Assembly: GCA_016783505.1 (NCBI GenBank)
Contig: JADHWK010000004.1
Location: 1-64,000 of the forward strand
Source: Candidatus Zhuqueibacterota bacterium
GTDB lineage: Bacteria; BS750m-G25
Length of the DNA stretch: 64,000 nt
Reading direction: 5' to 3'
The first letter of the stretch is position 1; every line of letters begins with the position of its first letter. The position numbers and the translations under genes are program-made. Below are positions 26,754 through 37,056 of this stretch, piece by piece. The notes below the pieces were generated by a model. That model did not search any database. It was given only the letters and a program-made list of their open reading frames with translations, and had not been told where the DNA came from.

Positions 26754-28208
26754 ATGAAAGTAGGGATTTATTTAATCGTGCTCGTCTTGCAGATGGTTAC
26801 CATCTGTCATGCCCAGACGATAACCTTGAACGAGTTCCTCAATTTGATTCATAAGAATCATCCCCTGTTCGCAAAAGAGGAACTATCCTCGAAAATCGAG
26901 GAGAAGGGAAGAGACTCCTATCTGGGGAGTCAGGATTGGAGAATAACATCTACCCCGTATTATGCACGTCAAAATCCATTGCCCCCAGTAGTATTTGCGC
27001 CGGAGAGGGTAGATCAAACGAGCATAGGTGCGGTGGCGGAAAGAGCCTTCTGGAAGACAGGAGGTAGACTATCCCTATCCTGGTCATCAGTGTTCACCGA
27101 CCAGATTGGACTTGAGGATATTGTTATTCCCAATGTGATAACTATCCCTACCGGTCCACCCGAATTCTATCAAAATAATCTTTATCTGACCTATTCCCAG
27201 CCCCTACTCCAAAACTACAAGGGGGAACTTGACCGTCTCGGCTACGAGACGAGCCAATACTCCGTGGATGTGGCTGGGGTACAGGCGCTTGAAAACAAGG
27301 AAGAATTTCTATTGACCATGGGACTACAATTCCTGAATTGGGTTCTGCTCTCGGAACAAAAAACAATCGCCACCGAACGGCTCCATCTGGCAGAACGGCA
27401 GCTGGAACAAACCCAGAAAAAGCGGGCAGCGAACTTAGTGGACGAAGTGGATGTTCTACGGTCCGAGGACGCCGTCCGCATCGCTGAACAGGGTGTCGTT
27501 CTCATTGATGGTCTGTGGAAAGGCAATCAGGCTGAATTGGCAGTTCTTTCGCGTTCGGAGGAGCTTTATACATTGGGTCCTGAGTTTAACCTTTACGACA
27601 GGAGGGACCGCCCTACTCTTGATGAAGCCACCTCCCGACTTCGGAGCCAATCCAGGTTGTTGGAATTACTGGCCATTCAACAGGCACAATTGGAGCGGCA
27701 GCAGCGGGGGTTCGAGGAAATGACCAAACCACAACTCTATCTGAATACCCAAATCGCCCTGAAAAGCGGTGATGATAAATTCGGCGATGCCATGGGCTTT
27801 GATAAGCGCGATATGGGTGTCTCACTTCAGTTCAGTTACCCGTTGGGAAACCGCTCGGCTATCACAAAGGTTGAACAGACTGCCATCCAGGTTCGGCAAA
27901 TTAAGCTGGCAGAAGAAGAAGTTGCCCTGGGCTTAGAAGGGGGTTTACGCAATCTGCTGATACAAATCGAAGAGATAGAAAGGGTCTTATCCTTAAATGA
28001 GCGACAGATGGAAACGGCACGGCTTAAGACCCAGGAGGAGCTCAAACGATACAACCGGGGCCGCGGCGACCTGACATTTGTCATTCAGAGTCAGGACAAT
28101 GAAGAACGTGCTAAACTAACCTATGCCCAGAATGCTGCCACTTATCATGGCTTGAATCTGAGGCTCAGCGCCCTTCTGGATGAACTACTTCCTTCTAATG
28201 CTGAATAG
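26754..28208 (+). CDS. TolC-family outer-membrane efflux protein
   Basis: 484 residues with a signal peptide (MKVGIYLIVLVLQMVTICHA) and AGGAGGTG just before the ATG. The body contains two TolC-type halves rich in coiled-coil helices, such as LNEFLNLIHKNHPLFAKEEL, LHLAERQLEQTQKKRAANLV and TKVEQTAIQVRQIKLAEEEV. NLYLTYSQPLLQNY and GVSLQFSYPLGNRSAI fit the outer-membrane beta-strand segments. It should form the outer-membrane duct for the RND pumps encoded next. The first gene of the operon, 88 bases before the first RND gene, with a hairpin between. Confidence 0.88.
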   Translation: MKVGIYLIVLVLQMVTICHAQTITLNEFLNLIHKNHPLFAKEELSSKIEEKGRDSYLGSQDWRITSTPYYARQNPLPPVVFAPERVDQTSIGAVAERAFWKTGGRLSLSWSSVFTDQIGLEDIVIPNVITIPTGPPEFYQNNLYLTYSQPLLQNYKGELDRLGYETSQYSVDVAGVQALENKEEFLLTMGLQFLNWVLLSEQKTIATERLHLAERQLEQTQKKRAANLVDEVDVLRSEDAVRIAEQGVVLIDGLWKGNQAELAVLSRSEELYTLGPEFNLYDRRDRPTLDEATSRLRSQSRLLELLAIQQAQLERQQRGFEEMTKPQLYLNTQIALKSGDDKFGDAMGFDKRDMGVSLQFSYPLGNRSAITKVEQTAIQVRQIKLAEEEVALGLEGGLRNLLIQIEEIERVLSLNERQMETARLKTQEELKRYNRGRGDLTFVIQSQDNEERAKLTYAQNAATYHGLNLRLSALLDELLPSNAE

Positions 28209-28230
28209 TAGGAGTAACTTTACATTTGAA

Positions 28231-28263
28231 AACCTTGCGAAGGTTTTAAACATTCGCAAGGTT
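28231..28263. repeat. Hairpin between TolC and RND genes
   Basis: AACCTTGCGAA (28231-28241) and TTCGCAAGGTT (28253-28263) form an 11-bp stem with an 11-base loop. No T-run follows, so it may be an mRNA processing or stability element, or a dispersed repeat, rather than a terminator. Confidence 0.75.
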
Positions 28264-28296
28264 AATTCCCACACCCCAAAAAGCAGGTAACAAACC

Positions 28297-31200
28297 ATGA
28301 AATCCTTCTTTCGCTTTTTCGCCGAACGCCATTTACTGGCGTATCTTATTACTATAATGATTATATTGTTAGGGCTTAGCACCCTTGTGGGTATCAAAAG
28401 GAGCATTTATCCCATAGTGGACTTTGGGGTGACGAACATAATGACCCGCTATCCAGGTGCCTCGCCTGAGGATGTTGAACTTAATGTAACTAATAAGATT
28501 GAAGAGGAATTAAAAAGTGTAGCCGGTATTAACAGAATCACCTCCATCTCAATGGAAAATGTCTCGATTATTGACGTATACATAGACCTTGACGTGAGCA
28601 ATCAGGATAAAATCAAGATGGATATTCGGGAGGCGGTGGGCCAAGTTACAGATTTGCCCAAGGAGGTGACCGGATCGCCTCAAGTAACAGAGATGAGTAC
28701 TACCGAAATAGATGTAATCGAAGTGGGACTTTCCGGAGATATTCCATACAAGGAATTAAGAGAACTCGCCAGGCTATTAGAAAAGAAACTGAAAAACGTT
28801 CAAGGTGTCTCACGATTAGATCGATTTGGCTATCGCGCTCGAGAGATCAAAGTGGAGGCATCCCCGGATGCGATGGCGAAGTATCAAATTCCTCTGGGGG
28901 AGATCATCACCGCCATTCAAAGACGGAACATCCAGGGGACAACTGGTACCTTTGAATCCTATACCAGTGAAAAGGACCTGGTCACACTGGCTCAATTCTT
29001 CGACCCACTAGAAGTGGGTGATGTCATCGTCCGCTCCACTTTCGACGGTCCTATCATCAAGGTTAAGGACCTTGCCATTGTGAAGGATGATTTTGAGGAG
29101 GAAAAGCTCCTTTCCCGGATGAACGGTAAGCCAGCCATTTCCTTTCTCGTCTTCATCAGCGAATATGCGGACGCTATCCGAACCTGTGATGCCATCAAAG
29201 AACTTATCAATGAAGAAAGCAAAAACCTCCCTGAGGGTGTTGAGATTCAGTATGTGAACGATGAATCGCGCTATGTCCGCAATAGCTTCAATGTGGTCCT
29301 TTCAAACGGTTTGATCGGCCTTGCTCTTGTCCTCATTATTCTAACCATTATCCTGAATTTTCGTACTGCCTTTTGGGTCGCCATGGGTATTCCTGTGGCC
29401 TTATTGGGTACCATCTTTCTGCTGCCCCTGTTCGGCCAGCATCTGGATACCATTGGCCTCACCGGAATGATCTTGGTACTCGGTATCATCGTAGATGATG
29501 CTATCATAATATCCGAAAATATCACCCGTCGTAGAGAAAAGAGTGACGAACCTTTGACAGCGGCGGTAGAAGGGATACGGGAAGTATTTAATCCTGTCTT
29601 GACCACCGTGCTTACCACATTCCTCGTTTTTGTCCCCATGTTTTTCATGCCGGGAGTCATGGGAAAATCTATATTCCCTATCCCTTTAGCCATCAGTTTG
29701 GCCCTGTTCATTTCCCTGGGAGAATCAACAGTGGCACTGCCGTCACATCTTATACCAGCGATGCGTAGCCATTCCGTTAAGTCCCGCCGTCGCCACTGGT
29801 TTAGAATACTGAGTCATCGTTATCGGAATATTGTGTACCATCTCCTCAGGTTCCGATATGTGATTGTCCCCTTATTCATCATTTTTCTGGCAGGCGCACT
29901 CTGGTATGCCAGCAGTTATATGAAGTTCATCCTTTTCCCTACGGGTACCTCAGAGCATGTCTTTATCAGCAACGAATTTCTTCCGGGAACGCCATTGCAA
30001 GTTACCTCTGAAAAGACGAAGGAGATCGAAGAGATTGTGGCTAATTTACCAGGGAATGAGTTGGAGTCGTTCAGTACCCGTATTGGATTAAACCCATTCA
30101 TCAGTGGAATGCATGGAGCTGAAAGCGAAAATTACGCTGCTATTTCAGTGAACCTCACGCCTTATACAGAGAGGTCCAGGACGACTGACGAAATTGTCGA
30201 AGACCTACGGCAGAAGACGGATAAACTTCAGGGTCAGGGGAAAATTACATATCAGATTGTGGGAACGGCTCCCCCCGTAGGGAAACCCGTCAGCCTACGA
30301 ATCGTTGGGTCCAATGATAAACTGAGAACACAACTGGCAGATTCTGTGGAGGCGTTTCTGGGAAGGATTGCTGGCGTAAAGGATATCACTCGTGATGACA
30401 GAGGGGGAAAAGATCAGGTACAGATTAGAATAAACTACGAAAAACTCTCCCGATTAGGGCTCACCGTTTCTGATGTGGCACAGAACGTTCGCATTGCCTA
30501 TGATGGCGAGATCGTGACGAGTGTGCGTTACGGCGATGAAGACGTCGAATTCCGGGTCATGATTCAGGAAGAAGCCCGCAAGCGGCTGAGAGATCTGAAT
30601 GAACTCCGCATTCCCAATCGCCAGGGACGACTCATCCCGTTGAAAGAGGTCGCCTGGCTCAAAACTGGTCCCGGCCCGTCGGATTACCGGCATTTCAACG
30701 GCGAACGTGCCTTGACGATTGAAGCCGATCTCGATCAAGACATCATTACCCCATTGGAGGTGACCGACGCTGTCCTTAACCATTTTGATTTGAACAGAGA
30801 TTGGCCTGGGATGCAGCTTGCCTTAGAGGGAGAACTGTTTGAAACCGAGGAGTCCATGGCAGGTCTTTTTCTGGCGTTTATCATCGCCGTTATTGGAATT
30901 TATTTCCTCTTGGTCCTCCTGTTTAACTCTTTGACCCAACCTTTCCTGGTCATTATAGCCATCCCCTTTGGTATCATAGGGGTCATTGTCGCATTTGCGT
31001 TTCATGGCGAACCGTTCAGTTTCATGGCAATCATGGGCATCATCGGTCTTTGTGGAGTTGTGGTCAACGATTCCCTCGTCCTGGTAAGCCATATCAATGA
31101 TCTTAGACGCCAAAAAGAGGGTGAAAATGTCCTTCAAATTGTAGCAGAGGGGACCGCCAACCGCTTACGGGCAATTGTTCTGACAACCCTCACAACTGTT

Positions 31201-31377
31201 GTGGCTCTTCTACCGTTGGCTTATGGTCTCGGCGGAACATCTCCGTTTATGGCACCCATTGCATTAGCGCTGGGGTGGGGTCTGTTGCTCGCCACGCCAC
31301 TTACCCTGGTCCTTGTGCCAAGCCTGTATGCGATTGGGGGTGATATAAGCAAAATTTTTTCCCGGAATTTAAGGTAG
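28297..31377 (+). CDS. RND-family efflux permease, first tandem copy
   Basis: 1026 residues, full AcrB/MdtB-type architecture: TM1 at 13-32, a periplasmic porter domain, TM2-6, a second porter domain and TM8-12. GIIVDDAIIISEN holds Asp400-Asp401, matching the proton-relay pair of AcrB. In the TM10 motif, GLCGVVVNDSLVLV has Asn where AcrB has the essential Lys940 (GLSAKNAILIVEF). A methionine- or copper-type HME signature is absent, so a drug/lipid-type substrate is more likely. It is followed after 32 bases by a close paralogue. No membrane-fusion (adaptor) gene is in the operon. Confidence 0.93.
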   Translation: MKSFFRFFAERHLLAYLITIMIILLGLSTLVGIKRSIYPIVDFGVTNIMTRYPGASPEDVELNVTNKIEEELKSVAGINRITSISMENVSIIDVYIDLDVSNQDKIKMDIREAVGQVTDLPKEVTGSPQVTEMSTTEIDVIEVGLSGDIPYKELRELARLLEKKLKNVQGVSRLDRFGYRAREIKVEASPDAMAKYQIPLGEIITAIQRRNIQGTTGTFESYTSEKDLVTLAQFFDPLEVGDVIVRSTFDGPIIKVKDLAIVKDDFEEEKLLSRMNGKPAISFLVFISEYADAIRTCDAIKELINEESKNLPEGVEIQYVNDESRYVRNSFNVVLSNGLIGLALVLIILTIILNFRTAFWVAMGIPVALLGTIFLLPLFGQHLDTIGLTGMILVLGIIVDDAIIISENITRRREKSDEPLTAAVEGIREVFNPVLTTVLTTFLVFVPMFFMPGVMGKSIFPIPLAISLALFISLGESTVALPSHLIPAMRSHSVKSRRRHWFRILSHRYRNIVYHLLRFRYVIVPLFIIFLAGALWYASSYMKFILFPTGTSEHVFISNEFLPGTPLQVTSEKTKEIEEIVANLPGNELESFSTRIGLNPFISGMHGAESENYAAISVNLTPYTERSRTTDEIVEDLRQKTDKLQGQGKITYQIVGTAPPVGKPVSLRIVGSNDKLRTQLADSVEAFLGRIAGVKDITRDDRGGKDQVQIRINYEKLSRLGLTVSDVAQNVRIAYDGEIVTSVRYGDEDVEFRVMIQEEARKRLRDLNELRIPNRQGRLIPLKEVAWLKTGPGPSDYRHFNGERALTIEADLDQDIITPLEVTDAVLNHFDLNRDWPGMQLALEGELFETEESMAGLFLAFIIAVIGIYFLLVLLFNSLTQPFLVIIAIPFGIIGVIVAFAFHGEPFSFMAIMGIIGLCGVVVNDSLVLVSHINDLRRQKEGENVLQIVAEGTANRLRAIVLTTLTTVVALLPLAYGLGGTSPFMAPIALALGWGLLLATPLTLVLVPSLYAIGGDISKIFSRNLR

Positions 31378-31409
31378 TTTAATAACAATTAATTTAGGAG
31401 GTAACAAAA

Positions 31410-34400
31410 ATGAAATCATTCTTCAGATTTTTCGCCGAACGCCATATCCTGGCGTATCTCATCACCATAATGACCATTATCTTAGGTCTTAGCACCCTTA
31501 TGGGAATCAAACGGGACATTTATCCCCAGGTGGATTTTGGTATGATGAGCATAATGACCCGCTATCCGGGTGCTTCGCCGGAGGATGTTGAACTCAACAT
31601 CACCAACAAAATTGAAGGAGAGTTGAAAAATGTAACGGATATAGAAAAAATAACCTCTGTTTCCATGGAGAATGTCTCGGTTATCTTAGTATTTATCAAC
31701 CTGGACGCAAGTGATCAGGATAAAATCAAAAATGAAATTCGGGAAGCGGTAGGTCGGGTTACAGAATTTCCAGAGGAAGTAACCGAATCACCCCTGATTG
31801 TTGAACTCAGTTCCACTGAACAGCCAGTGATCGAAGTTGGACTTTCCGGAGACATTCGCTACAGGGAATTAAGAGAGCTTGCCCGATTATTTGAGAAAAA
31901 ATTGAAGAACGTCCCTGGTGTTTCTCGGTTAGAGAAACTTGGATATCGTGCCCGGGAAATCAAAGTGGAAGTTTCTACCAGGGCAGTTAAGGAGTATCAA
32001 ATCCCTTTAAGAGAGATCATTGCTGCTGTTAAAGGTCGCAACATCCGCGGGACAACCGGTTCCTTTGAATCCTATACCAGTGAAAAAGACCTGGTTACGT
32101 TGGCCCAATTCCGCAGTCCACAGGAAGTAGGCGACGTCATCGTCCGCTCCACATTCGAAGGCCCTCTCATCAAAGTTAAAGATCTTGCCATGGTGACTGA
32201 TGAATTTGAGGACGAAAGAGTCCTATCCCGGATGAATGGTAAATCAGCCATTTCCTTTCCCGTTTACATAAGCAAATCTGCGGATGTCATCCGAACCACC
32301 GATGCCATCAAAGAACTTGTTGAGCATGAAAGAGAGAACCTCCCTGAGGGTGTCGAGATTCTCTATTCAAATGACCTATCTCGCATTGTTCGCAATAGCT
32401 TTGATGTTGTCTTTAAGAATGGTCTGATTGGTCTGTTGCTAGTGATAATTCTTCTGCCCATTTTTCTAAACTTCCGTACCGCCTTTTGGGTCGCATTGGG
32501 CATTCCGGTGGCTTTGTTAGGCGCCATCTTTCTGCTGCCCCTGTTCGGTATGTATCTGGATACCATTACTCTCACCGGGATGATCTTGGTGATCGGTATC
32601 ATTGTAGATGACGCCATTATTATTTCCGAAAACATCTCCAGTCGTAGGGAAAAAGGGGATGAACCCCTGGAAGCGGCGGTGGCAGGAATCAATGAGGTTT
32701 TTCGTCCTGTTCTGACTACAGTTCTTACTACATTCCTGGTATTTGCTCCCATGTTTTTCATGCCGGGTATTTTTGGAAAATATATTGTCCCTATACCTTT
32801 GGCAATCAGTTTAGCCCTGTTCATTTCTCTGGGAGAGGCGATGGTGGTGCTGCCGGCACATTTAGTACCGGGGATGCGTCGCCGTCGGGTGGAGGCTACC
32901 GGTCGCAACTGGTTCCGAAATCTGAGTGACCGTTATCGGGGTGTTGTGTTTCATATTCTCAGGTTCCGATATATTTTCATTCCATTGTTCATTATTCTGC
33001 TAGTACTCGCTCTCTGGTATGCCGGAAATTTCATGAAGTTCATCCTTTTCCCTTCTGAAATGGCAGATCACTTTTTTATCGGGAACGAGCTTCCCACAGG
33101 AACTCCTTTGCAAACCACCTCTGATAAGATGAAAGAGATCGAAGTATTGGTGGCAGATTTACCTGACGATGAATTGGCATCTTTCACCACCCGGATTGGA
33201 ACCAACCCATTTATTAATGCAGAGAGCGAAAACTATGCTTATATTTCTGTGAATCTTACTCCTTATACAGGAAGGTCCCGGACTGCTGACGAAATTGTCG
33301 AAGCCCTTCGGCAAAAGACAGATGAACTCCAGGGCCAGGGAAAGATTTTCTATTTGATCTCGACAGGTGGTCCCCCGGTGGGGAAACCCATCAGCTTACG
33401 TATAGTTGGGTCCAATGATATATTGAGGACACAACTGGCAGATTCTATGGAAGCGTTCCTGGGAAGAATTAGCGGCGTGAAAGACATCACTCGGGATGAC
33501 AAGGCGGGAAAAGACCAGGTGGAGATAAACATCAACTACGACAGACTTTCCCGGCTTGGGCTGACTGTGGCAGATGTTGCCCGGAATGTTCGCATCGCCT
33601 ATGACGGTGAGGTGGTGACCAGTGTGCGCTATGGCGATGAAGACGTTGAGTTTCGGGTAATGCTTCAGGAAGAAGCCCGCAAGCGGCTGAGCTATCTATA
33701 TGAACTCCTCATTCCCAATCGCCAGGGACGACTCATCCCGTTGAAAGAAGTCGCCACGCTCAAAGCAGGTCCTGGTCATTCTGATTATCGTCACTTCGAC
33801 GGTGAACGAACCGTCACGGTGGAAGCTGATCTCGATCAAGACATAACAACCCCATTAGAGGTTAGCAAGGCTGTCTTTGACCATTTCGACTTAGACAGAG
33901 ACTGGCCGGGCATGCAACTCGCTAAAGGGGGTGAAGTAGTGGAGACTGAGGAGTCAATGGCAGGCCTCTTCCGAACGATGATAATTGCCGTTGTAGGAAT
34001 TTATTTCCTTTTAGTCCTCCTGTTTAACTCTATGACTCAGCCATTCCTGGTCATGATGGCCATCCCCTTTGGTATCATTGGTGTTATTATTGCATTTGCG
34101 TTCCATGGGGAACCGTTTAGTTTCGTGGCGATAATGGGAATAATCGGTCTTTGCGGGGTTGTAGTCAATGACTCCCTCGTCCTGGTCAACCATATCAATG
34201 ACCTCAAACGACAGCGGCGGGGTGAAAGTATCCTGGAACTTGTAGCCGAGGGAACCGGCGACCGCTTGCGGGCGATAGTCTTGACGACCGTCACTACCGT
34301 TGCTGCCCTCCTGCCGCTGGCCTATGGACTTGGCGGAACGGCTCTGTTCATGGCTCCCATGGCATTAGCGCTGGGATGGGGTCTGGTGTTCGCCACCCCG

Positions 34401-34490
34401 CTTACCCTGGTTTTGGTCCCTTGTCTTTATATGATCGGTCAGGATATACATAGGATTTTCAAAAGAGGCGGTAGGGCTCTGAAAGCATAA
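31410..34490 (+). CDS. RND-family efflux permease, second tandem copy
   Basis: 1026 residues, the same length as the preceding pump and similar throughout: both open MKSFFRFFAERH and share GIIVDDAIIISEN and GLCGVVVNDSLVLV. AGGAGGTAACAAAA lies upstream of the ATG. Differences are concentrated in the porter domains (for example RYRELRELARLFEKK versus PYKELRELARLLEKK) and the C-terminal tail. Two unequal paralogues in tandem recall MdtB/MdtC, which form a mixed trimer. That is an inference here. The TM10 Lys is again Asn. Confidence 0.93.
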   Translation: MKSFFRFFAERHILAYLITIMTIILGLSTLMGIKRDIYPQVDFGMMSIMTRYPGASPEDVELNITNKIEGELKNVTDIEKITSVSMENVSVILVFINLDASDQDKIKNEIREAVGRVTEFPEEVTESPLIVELSSTEQPVIEVGLSGDIRYRELRELARLFEKKLKNVPGVSRLEKLGYRAREIKVEVSTRAVKEYQIPLREIIAAVKGRNIRGTTGSFESYTSEKDLVTLAQFRSPQEVGDVIVRSTFEGPLIKVKDLAMVTDEFEDERVLSRMNGKSAISFPVYISKSADVIRTTDAIKELVEHERENLPEGVEILYSNDLSRIVRNSFDVVFKNGLIGLLLVIILLPIFLNFRTAFWVALGIPVALLGAIFLLPLFGMYLDTITLTGMILVIGIIVDDAIIISENISSRREKGDEPLEAAVAGINEVFRPVLTTVLTTFLVFAPMFFMPGIFGKYIVPIPLAISLALFISLGEAMVVLPAHLVPGMRRRRVEATGRNWFRNLSDRYRGVVFHILRFRYIFIPLFIILLVLALWYAGNFMKFILFPSEMADHFFIGNELPTGTPLQTTSDKMKEIEVLVADLPDDELASFTTRIGTNPFINAESENYAYISVNLTPYTGRSRTADEIVEALRQKTDELQGQGKIFYLISTGGPPVGKPISLRIVGSNDILRTQLADSMEAFLGRISGVKDITRDDKAGKDQVEININYDRLSRLGLTVADVARNVRIAYDGEVVTSVRYGDEDVEFRVMLQEEARKRLSYLYELLIPNRQGRLIPLKEVATLKAGPGHSDYRHFDGERTVTVEADLDQDITTPLEVSKAVFDHFDLDRDWPGMQLAKGGEVVETEESMAGLFRTMIIAVVGIYFLLVLLFNSMTQPFLVMMAIPFGIIGVIIAFAFHGEPFSFVAIMGIIGLCGVVVNDSLVLVNHINDLKRQRRGESILELVAEGTGDRLRAIVLTTVTTVAALLPLAYGLGGTALFMAPMALALGWGLVFATPLTLVLVPCLYMIGQDIHRIFKRGGRALKA

Positions 34491-34576
34491 CAACTCCGAG
34501 TGGGTCTACAAAAAAAATGGTTTTTCACCGATTATAGTAGGTAGATAGAAAATTTGCTGGCAACCTTGGAGGTTGG

Positions 34577-35239
34577 ATGATGAATAAGAAAAATAGTATT
34601 AGCGGACACGATGAATACGCTGCCGAATACGATCAACAAGTCCGCGAATACGAATGTTTCGCCCATGAAGCGCTGTTCGGTCTGAGCTTTGAACATGTGA
34701 ATCCTCATGACCGCCTGCTTGATATCGGAATAGGTACCGGGCTTGGCTCCCTGCTATTTGCCAGAGCTGGCTTGGAAGTATTCGGAATTGACGGTTCCAT
34801 TGAAATGATGAAGATCTGCGAGTCGAAAAATATCGCCAAGGATCTCAAACAATTCGACCTGCAAAATACACCTCTGCCCTATTCCGACGGCTTCTTCGAA
34901 CACGTGATTTCCTGCGGCGTTTTTCATTTCTTTGACGATCTGGAGCCGATGTTTAAGGAGGTTTCCCGGATTATCAAACCAAGAGGAATCTTCGCCTTCA
35001 CCATTTTAGCGCAAACCACGGAAAAAGAAGAAAGGGTCGCCGGTGGCAACCGAGAAGCCTATTCAGAAATGTCAAGGGAAGGCATAACGATATTCATGCA
35101 CAGAGATAGATACATCGAAAAACTTTTACAAGGCAGCGGATTTGACAAATTGAAGATGTTGAAATTTTTGGTGTGGAGTGGACAGGAAGATATTGACGAT
35201 CTTTACTACGCCTATGTGGCCCAAAGATACGGTATTTGA
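34577..35239 (+). CDS. Class I SAM-dependent methyltransferase
   Basis: 220 residues; the ATGATG start has GGAGG five to eight bases upstream. RLLDIGIGTGLGSLLFARAG is motif I, which binds S-adenosylmethionine. EVFGIDGSIEMM supplies the acidic residue of motif II, and LPYSDGFFEHVISCGVFHFF is motif IV/post-I of the Methyltransf_11 type. The substrate is unknown. It follows the RND genes on the same strand after 86 bases and could belong to the operon's end, though the gap is larger than within the operon. Confidence 0.9.
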   Translation: MMNKKNSISGHDEYAAEYDQQVREYECFAHEALFGLSFEHVNPHDRLLDIGIGTGLGSLLFARAGLEVFGIDGSIEMMKICESKNIAKDLKQFDLQNTPLPYSDGFFEHVISCGVFHFFDDLEPMFKEVSRIIKPRGIFAFTILAQTTEKEERVAGGNREAYSEMSREGITIFMHRDRYIEKLLQGSGFDKLKMLKFLVWSGQEDIDDLYYAYVAQRYGI

Positions 35240-35592
35240 TTTTCATTGCAAAATAAAGATATGTGAGTTTCCGAAATATAACGGGGGAAAGCCTCAATGA
35301 GCTTCCAGAGATCTGCCATAAGTTGAACTTTACAGCGACTGATGCGGACAGGGCACTCTTAGAGACAAGGATAAACCCGTGCGTTTTTATGATCACAACA
35401 AAGCCGCCTGCTGACAAATCACTGCAGCCGATTCCGAAAGACCGGGACGGGAATGACAGACAAAAAGAAGTAGTTGAAGAAAAAGAAAATATATTTGAGA
35501 AGACAAATCACTATGTGTACCCAAACTGATCTGGGAAGGATCCCAAAAATAGAGATGCGCTAGAATTAAATCAAATCTAAAAAGGTAAAGTC
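35240..35592 (+). other. Gap with one doubtful small frame
   Basis: A GTG-started frame of 88 codons (35263-35529) runs through most of the gap. It has no clear ribosome site and reads as a polar, low-structure peptide (MSFRNITGESLNELPEICHK to the N-terminal third). I rate it under 25 percent likely to be a gene. A ribosome-like AAAGG precedes the next gene at 35593. Confidence 0.35.
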
Positions 35593-36762
35593 ATGAAAAC
35601 AGCAGTCAAAAACATTGGGAATATTTTCCCTTACTTTGTTTTCTGTTTACTTATTTTCCGAGTAAACAGTAACGGTTACGCTCAACAGGTAATCGGATTA
35701 TCGTTGGATTATGAATCTTCACCGATTATTGAACCAACAGAACAAGATACAAGCGCTCACGATATGGAAAACCAAGAAAGCTCCCCTGGTATAGGAGCTT
35801 TCCCGGTTATTTTTTATAGTGATCAAACTCGATGGGCCGGCGGTGCCGGAGTGCAGTTGGTGTTTAGGGGGCAGTCTGAACAACAATCTTCTACCATCGG
35901 CATCCTAGCATTTTATACCCAAAACAAACAGTACGTTATCCAAGGTAGACCTGAAATCTACTTGAAAGAAGGAGCCTATAAGTTTTCTGGTGAATTTGCC
36001 TACTTATATTTTCCAGATAAATTTTATGGTATTGGTAACAACACCAGTAAAGACTATGAAGATTATACTTCCCGTCTTTTTGCGATCAAACCCTCAATAC
36101 AAAAAAAGATATATTCCAACCTGTATGTCGGGCTCCAATATGGGCATTATGATGCCAAACTCACCGATACCGAGGAGGGAAAACTGCTGGATAGCGGAGT
36201 AATATTAGGGGGTGAAGGCGGTGTTGTTTCCGGTGCCGGTATAAATGCCACCTGGGATTCCCGTGATAACAATCTTTATCCCACTAGCGGCAGTTATCAT
36301 CAATTAACAGCCGTTTCTTCCGGGCCTTCACTGGGCAGTAATTTTACCTTCAATTCTTATTTACTGGATTTTCGTCATTACCGGCCTGTCTTTGACGAAC
36401 ATATCATCGCCTTCCGGGGTGTGATTGGGTTAAGCACCGGAAATCCCCCTTTTCAAATGATGAATCAATTGGGTGGATATCTTCGCGGTTATAAGATCAC
36501 CCGTTTTGTAGACAAAAATTTAGTTGCTGTTCAGGCAGAATACCGCCTGCCGCTGTTTAGGCGGCTGGGATTGGTGGGGTTTGCTGGATTCGGACAGGTT
36601 GCTGAAAACGTCGGAAAGATCTCTCTAAAAGAACTAAAACCCTCGGCAGGATTCGGAATCCGATTTGCCCTGATCCCAGAGCAGAAAGTCAATCTGCGAA
36701 TTGATCTGGGGATGGGCAAAGATGATTCCAGTTTCGACATTAATATTATGGAAGTGTTTTAG
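35593..36762 (+). CDS. BamA/TamA-type outer-membrane beta-barrel protein
   Basis: 389 residues with a signal peptide ending near NSNGYAQ. There is no room for POTRA domains: after a short linker the barrel begins at about residue 60 (GIGAFPVIFYSDQTRWAGGA). NATWDSRDNNLYPTSGSYHQ is the strand pattern typical of the Omp85 barrel (the DxRDxxxxPxxG box). LGGYLRGYKITRFVDKNL is the conserved RGY loop, corresponding to the VRGF/Y region. The C-terminal residue is Phe, as in many barrel proteins. It is likely a surface-antigen (D15) barrel. Partner and cargo are unknown. Confidence 0.85.
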   Translation: MKTAVKNIGNIFPYFVFCLLIFRVNSNGYAQQVIGLSLDYESSPIIEPTEQDTSAHDMENQESSPGIGAFPVIFYSDQTRWAGGAGVQLVFRGQSEQQSSTIGILAFYTQNKQYVIQGRPEIYLKEGAYKFSGEFAYLYFPDKFYGIGNNTSKDYEDYTSRLFAIKPSIQKKIYSNLYVGLQYGHYDAKLTDTEEGKLLDSGVILGGEGGVVSGAGINATWDSRDNNLYPTSGSYHQLTAVSSGPSLGSNFTFNSYLLDFRHYRPVFDEHIIAFRGVIGLSTGNPPFQMMNQLGGYLRGYKITRFVDKNLVAVQAEYRLPLFRRLGLVGFAGFGQVAENVGKISLKELKPSAGFGIRFALIPEQKVNLRIDLGMGKDDSSFDINIMEVF

Positions 36763-36850
36763 CCCAGGGGTTGTACAAATGAGGGGTTTATTGGACAGTA
36801 AGGTTATATTAAGTGAATTTTTATAAAGATAAACATGGTTTATTTCTATT

Positions 36851-36893
36851 AAAAAGGCCTATCCATTCATCTTGAGTAGGCCTTTTGTTTTTT
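36851..36893 (+). terminator. Rho-independent terminator after the barrel gene
   Basis: AAAAAGGCCTA pairs with TAGGCCTTTT, and the downstream arm runs into TTTTGTTTTTTA. It ends the barrel transcript. The upstream A-run also makes it usable on the other strand, but no gene ends there. Confidence 0.85.
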
Positions 36894-36906
36894 ATACCTT
36901 TTTCCC

Positions 36907-36935
36907 TTGACTCTATTCCAAAAATTTACTATTTT
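36907..36935 (+). promoter_or_regulatory. Promoter of the GH20 hexosaminidase gene
   Basis: TTGACT (36907-36912), a 17-base spacer and TATTTT (36930-36935), directly after the terminator and about 120 bases before the gene start. Confidence 0.55.
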
Positions 36936-37056
36936 GTTTCAGTAAACTTTTGCTTACGGAATCTCATTCTGAACTGATTAGCTTACTAAAGATAATACCT
37001 GTTAACCTATTGCTTGTAATTGGGCCATTATTGTTTTGTCGAGGGATGATTATGAA

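Noticed and set aside
28208-28297. Hairpin between TolC and RND genes as a terminator
   Set aside because: No T-run follows the stem, and the operon logic argues against termination there.
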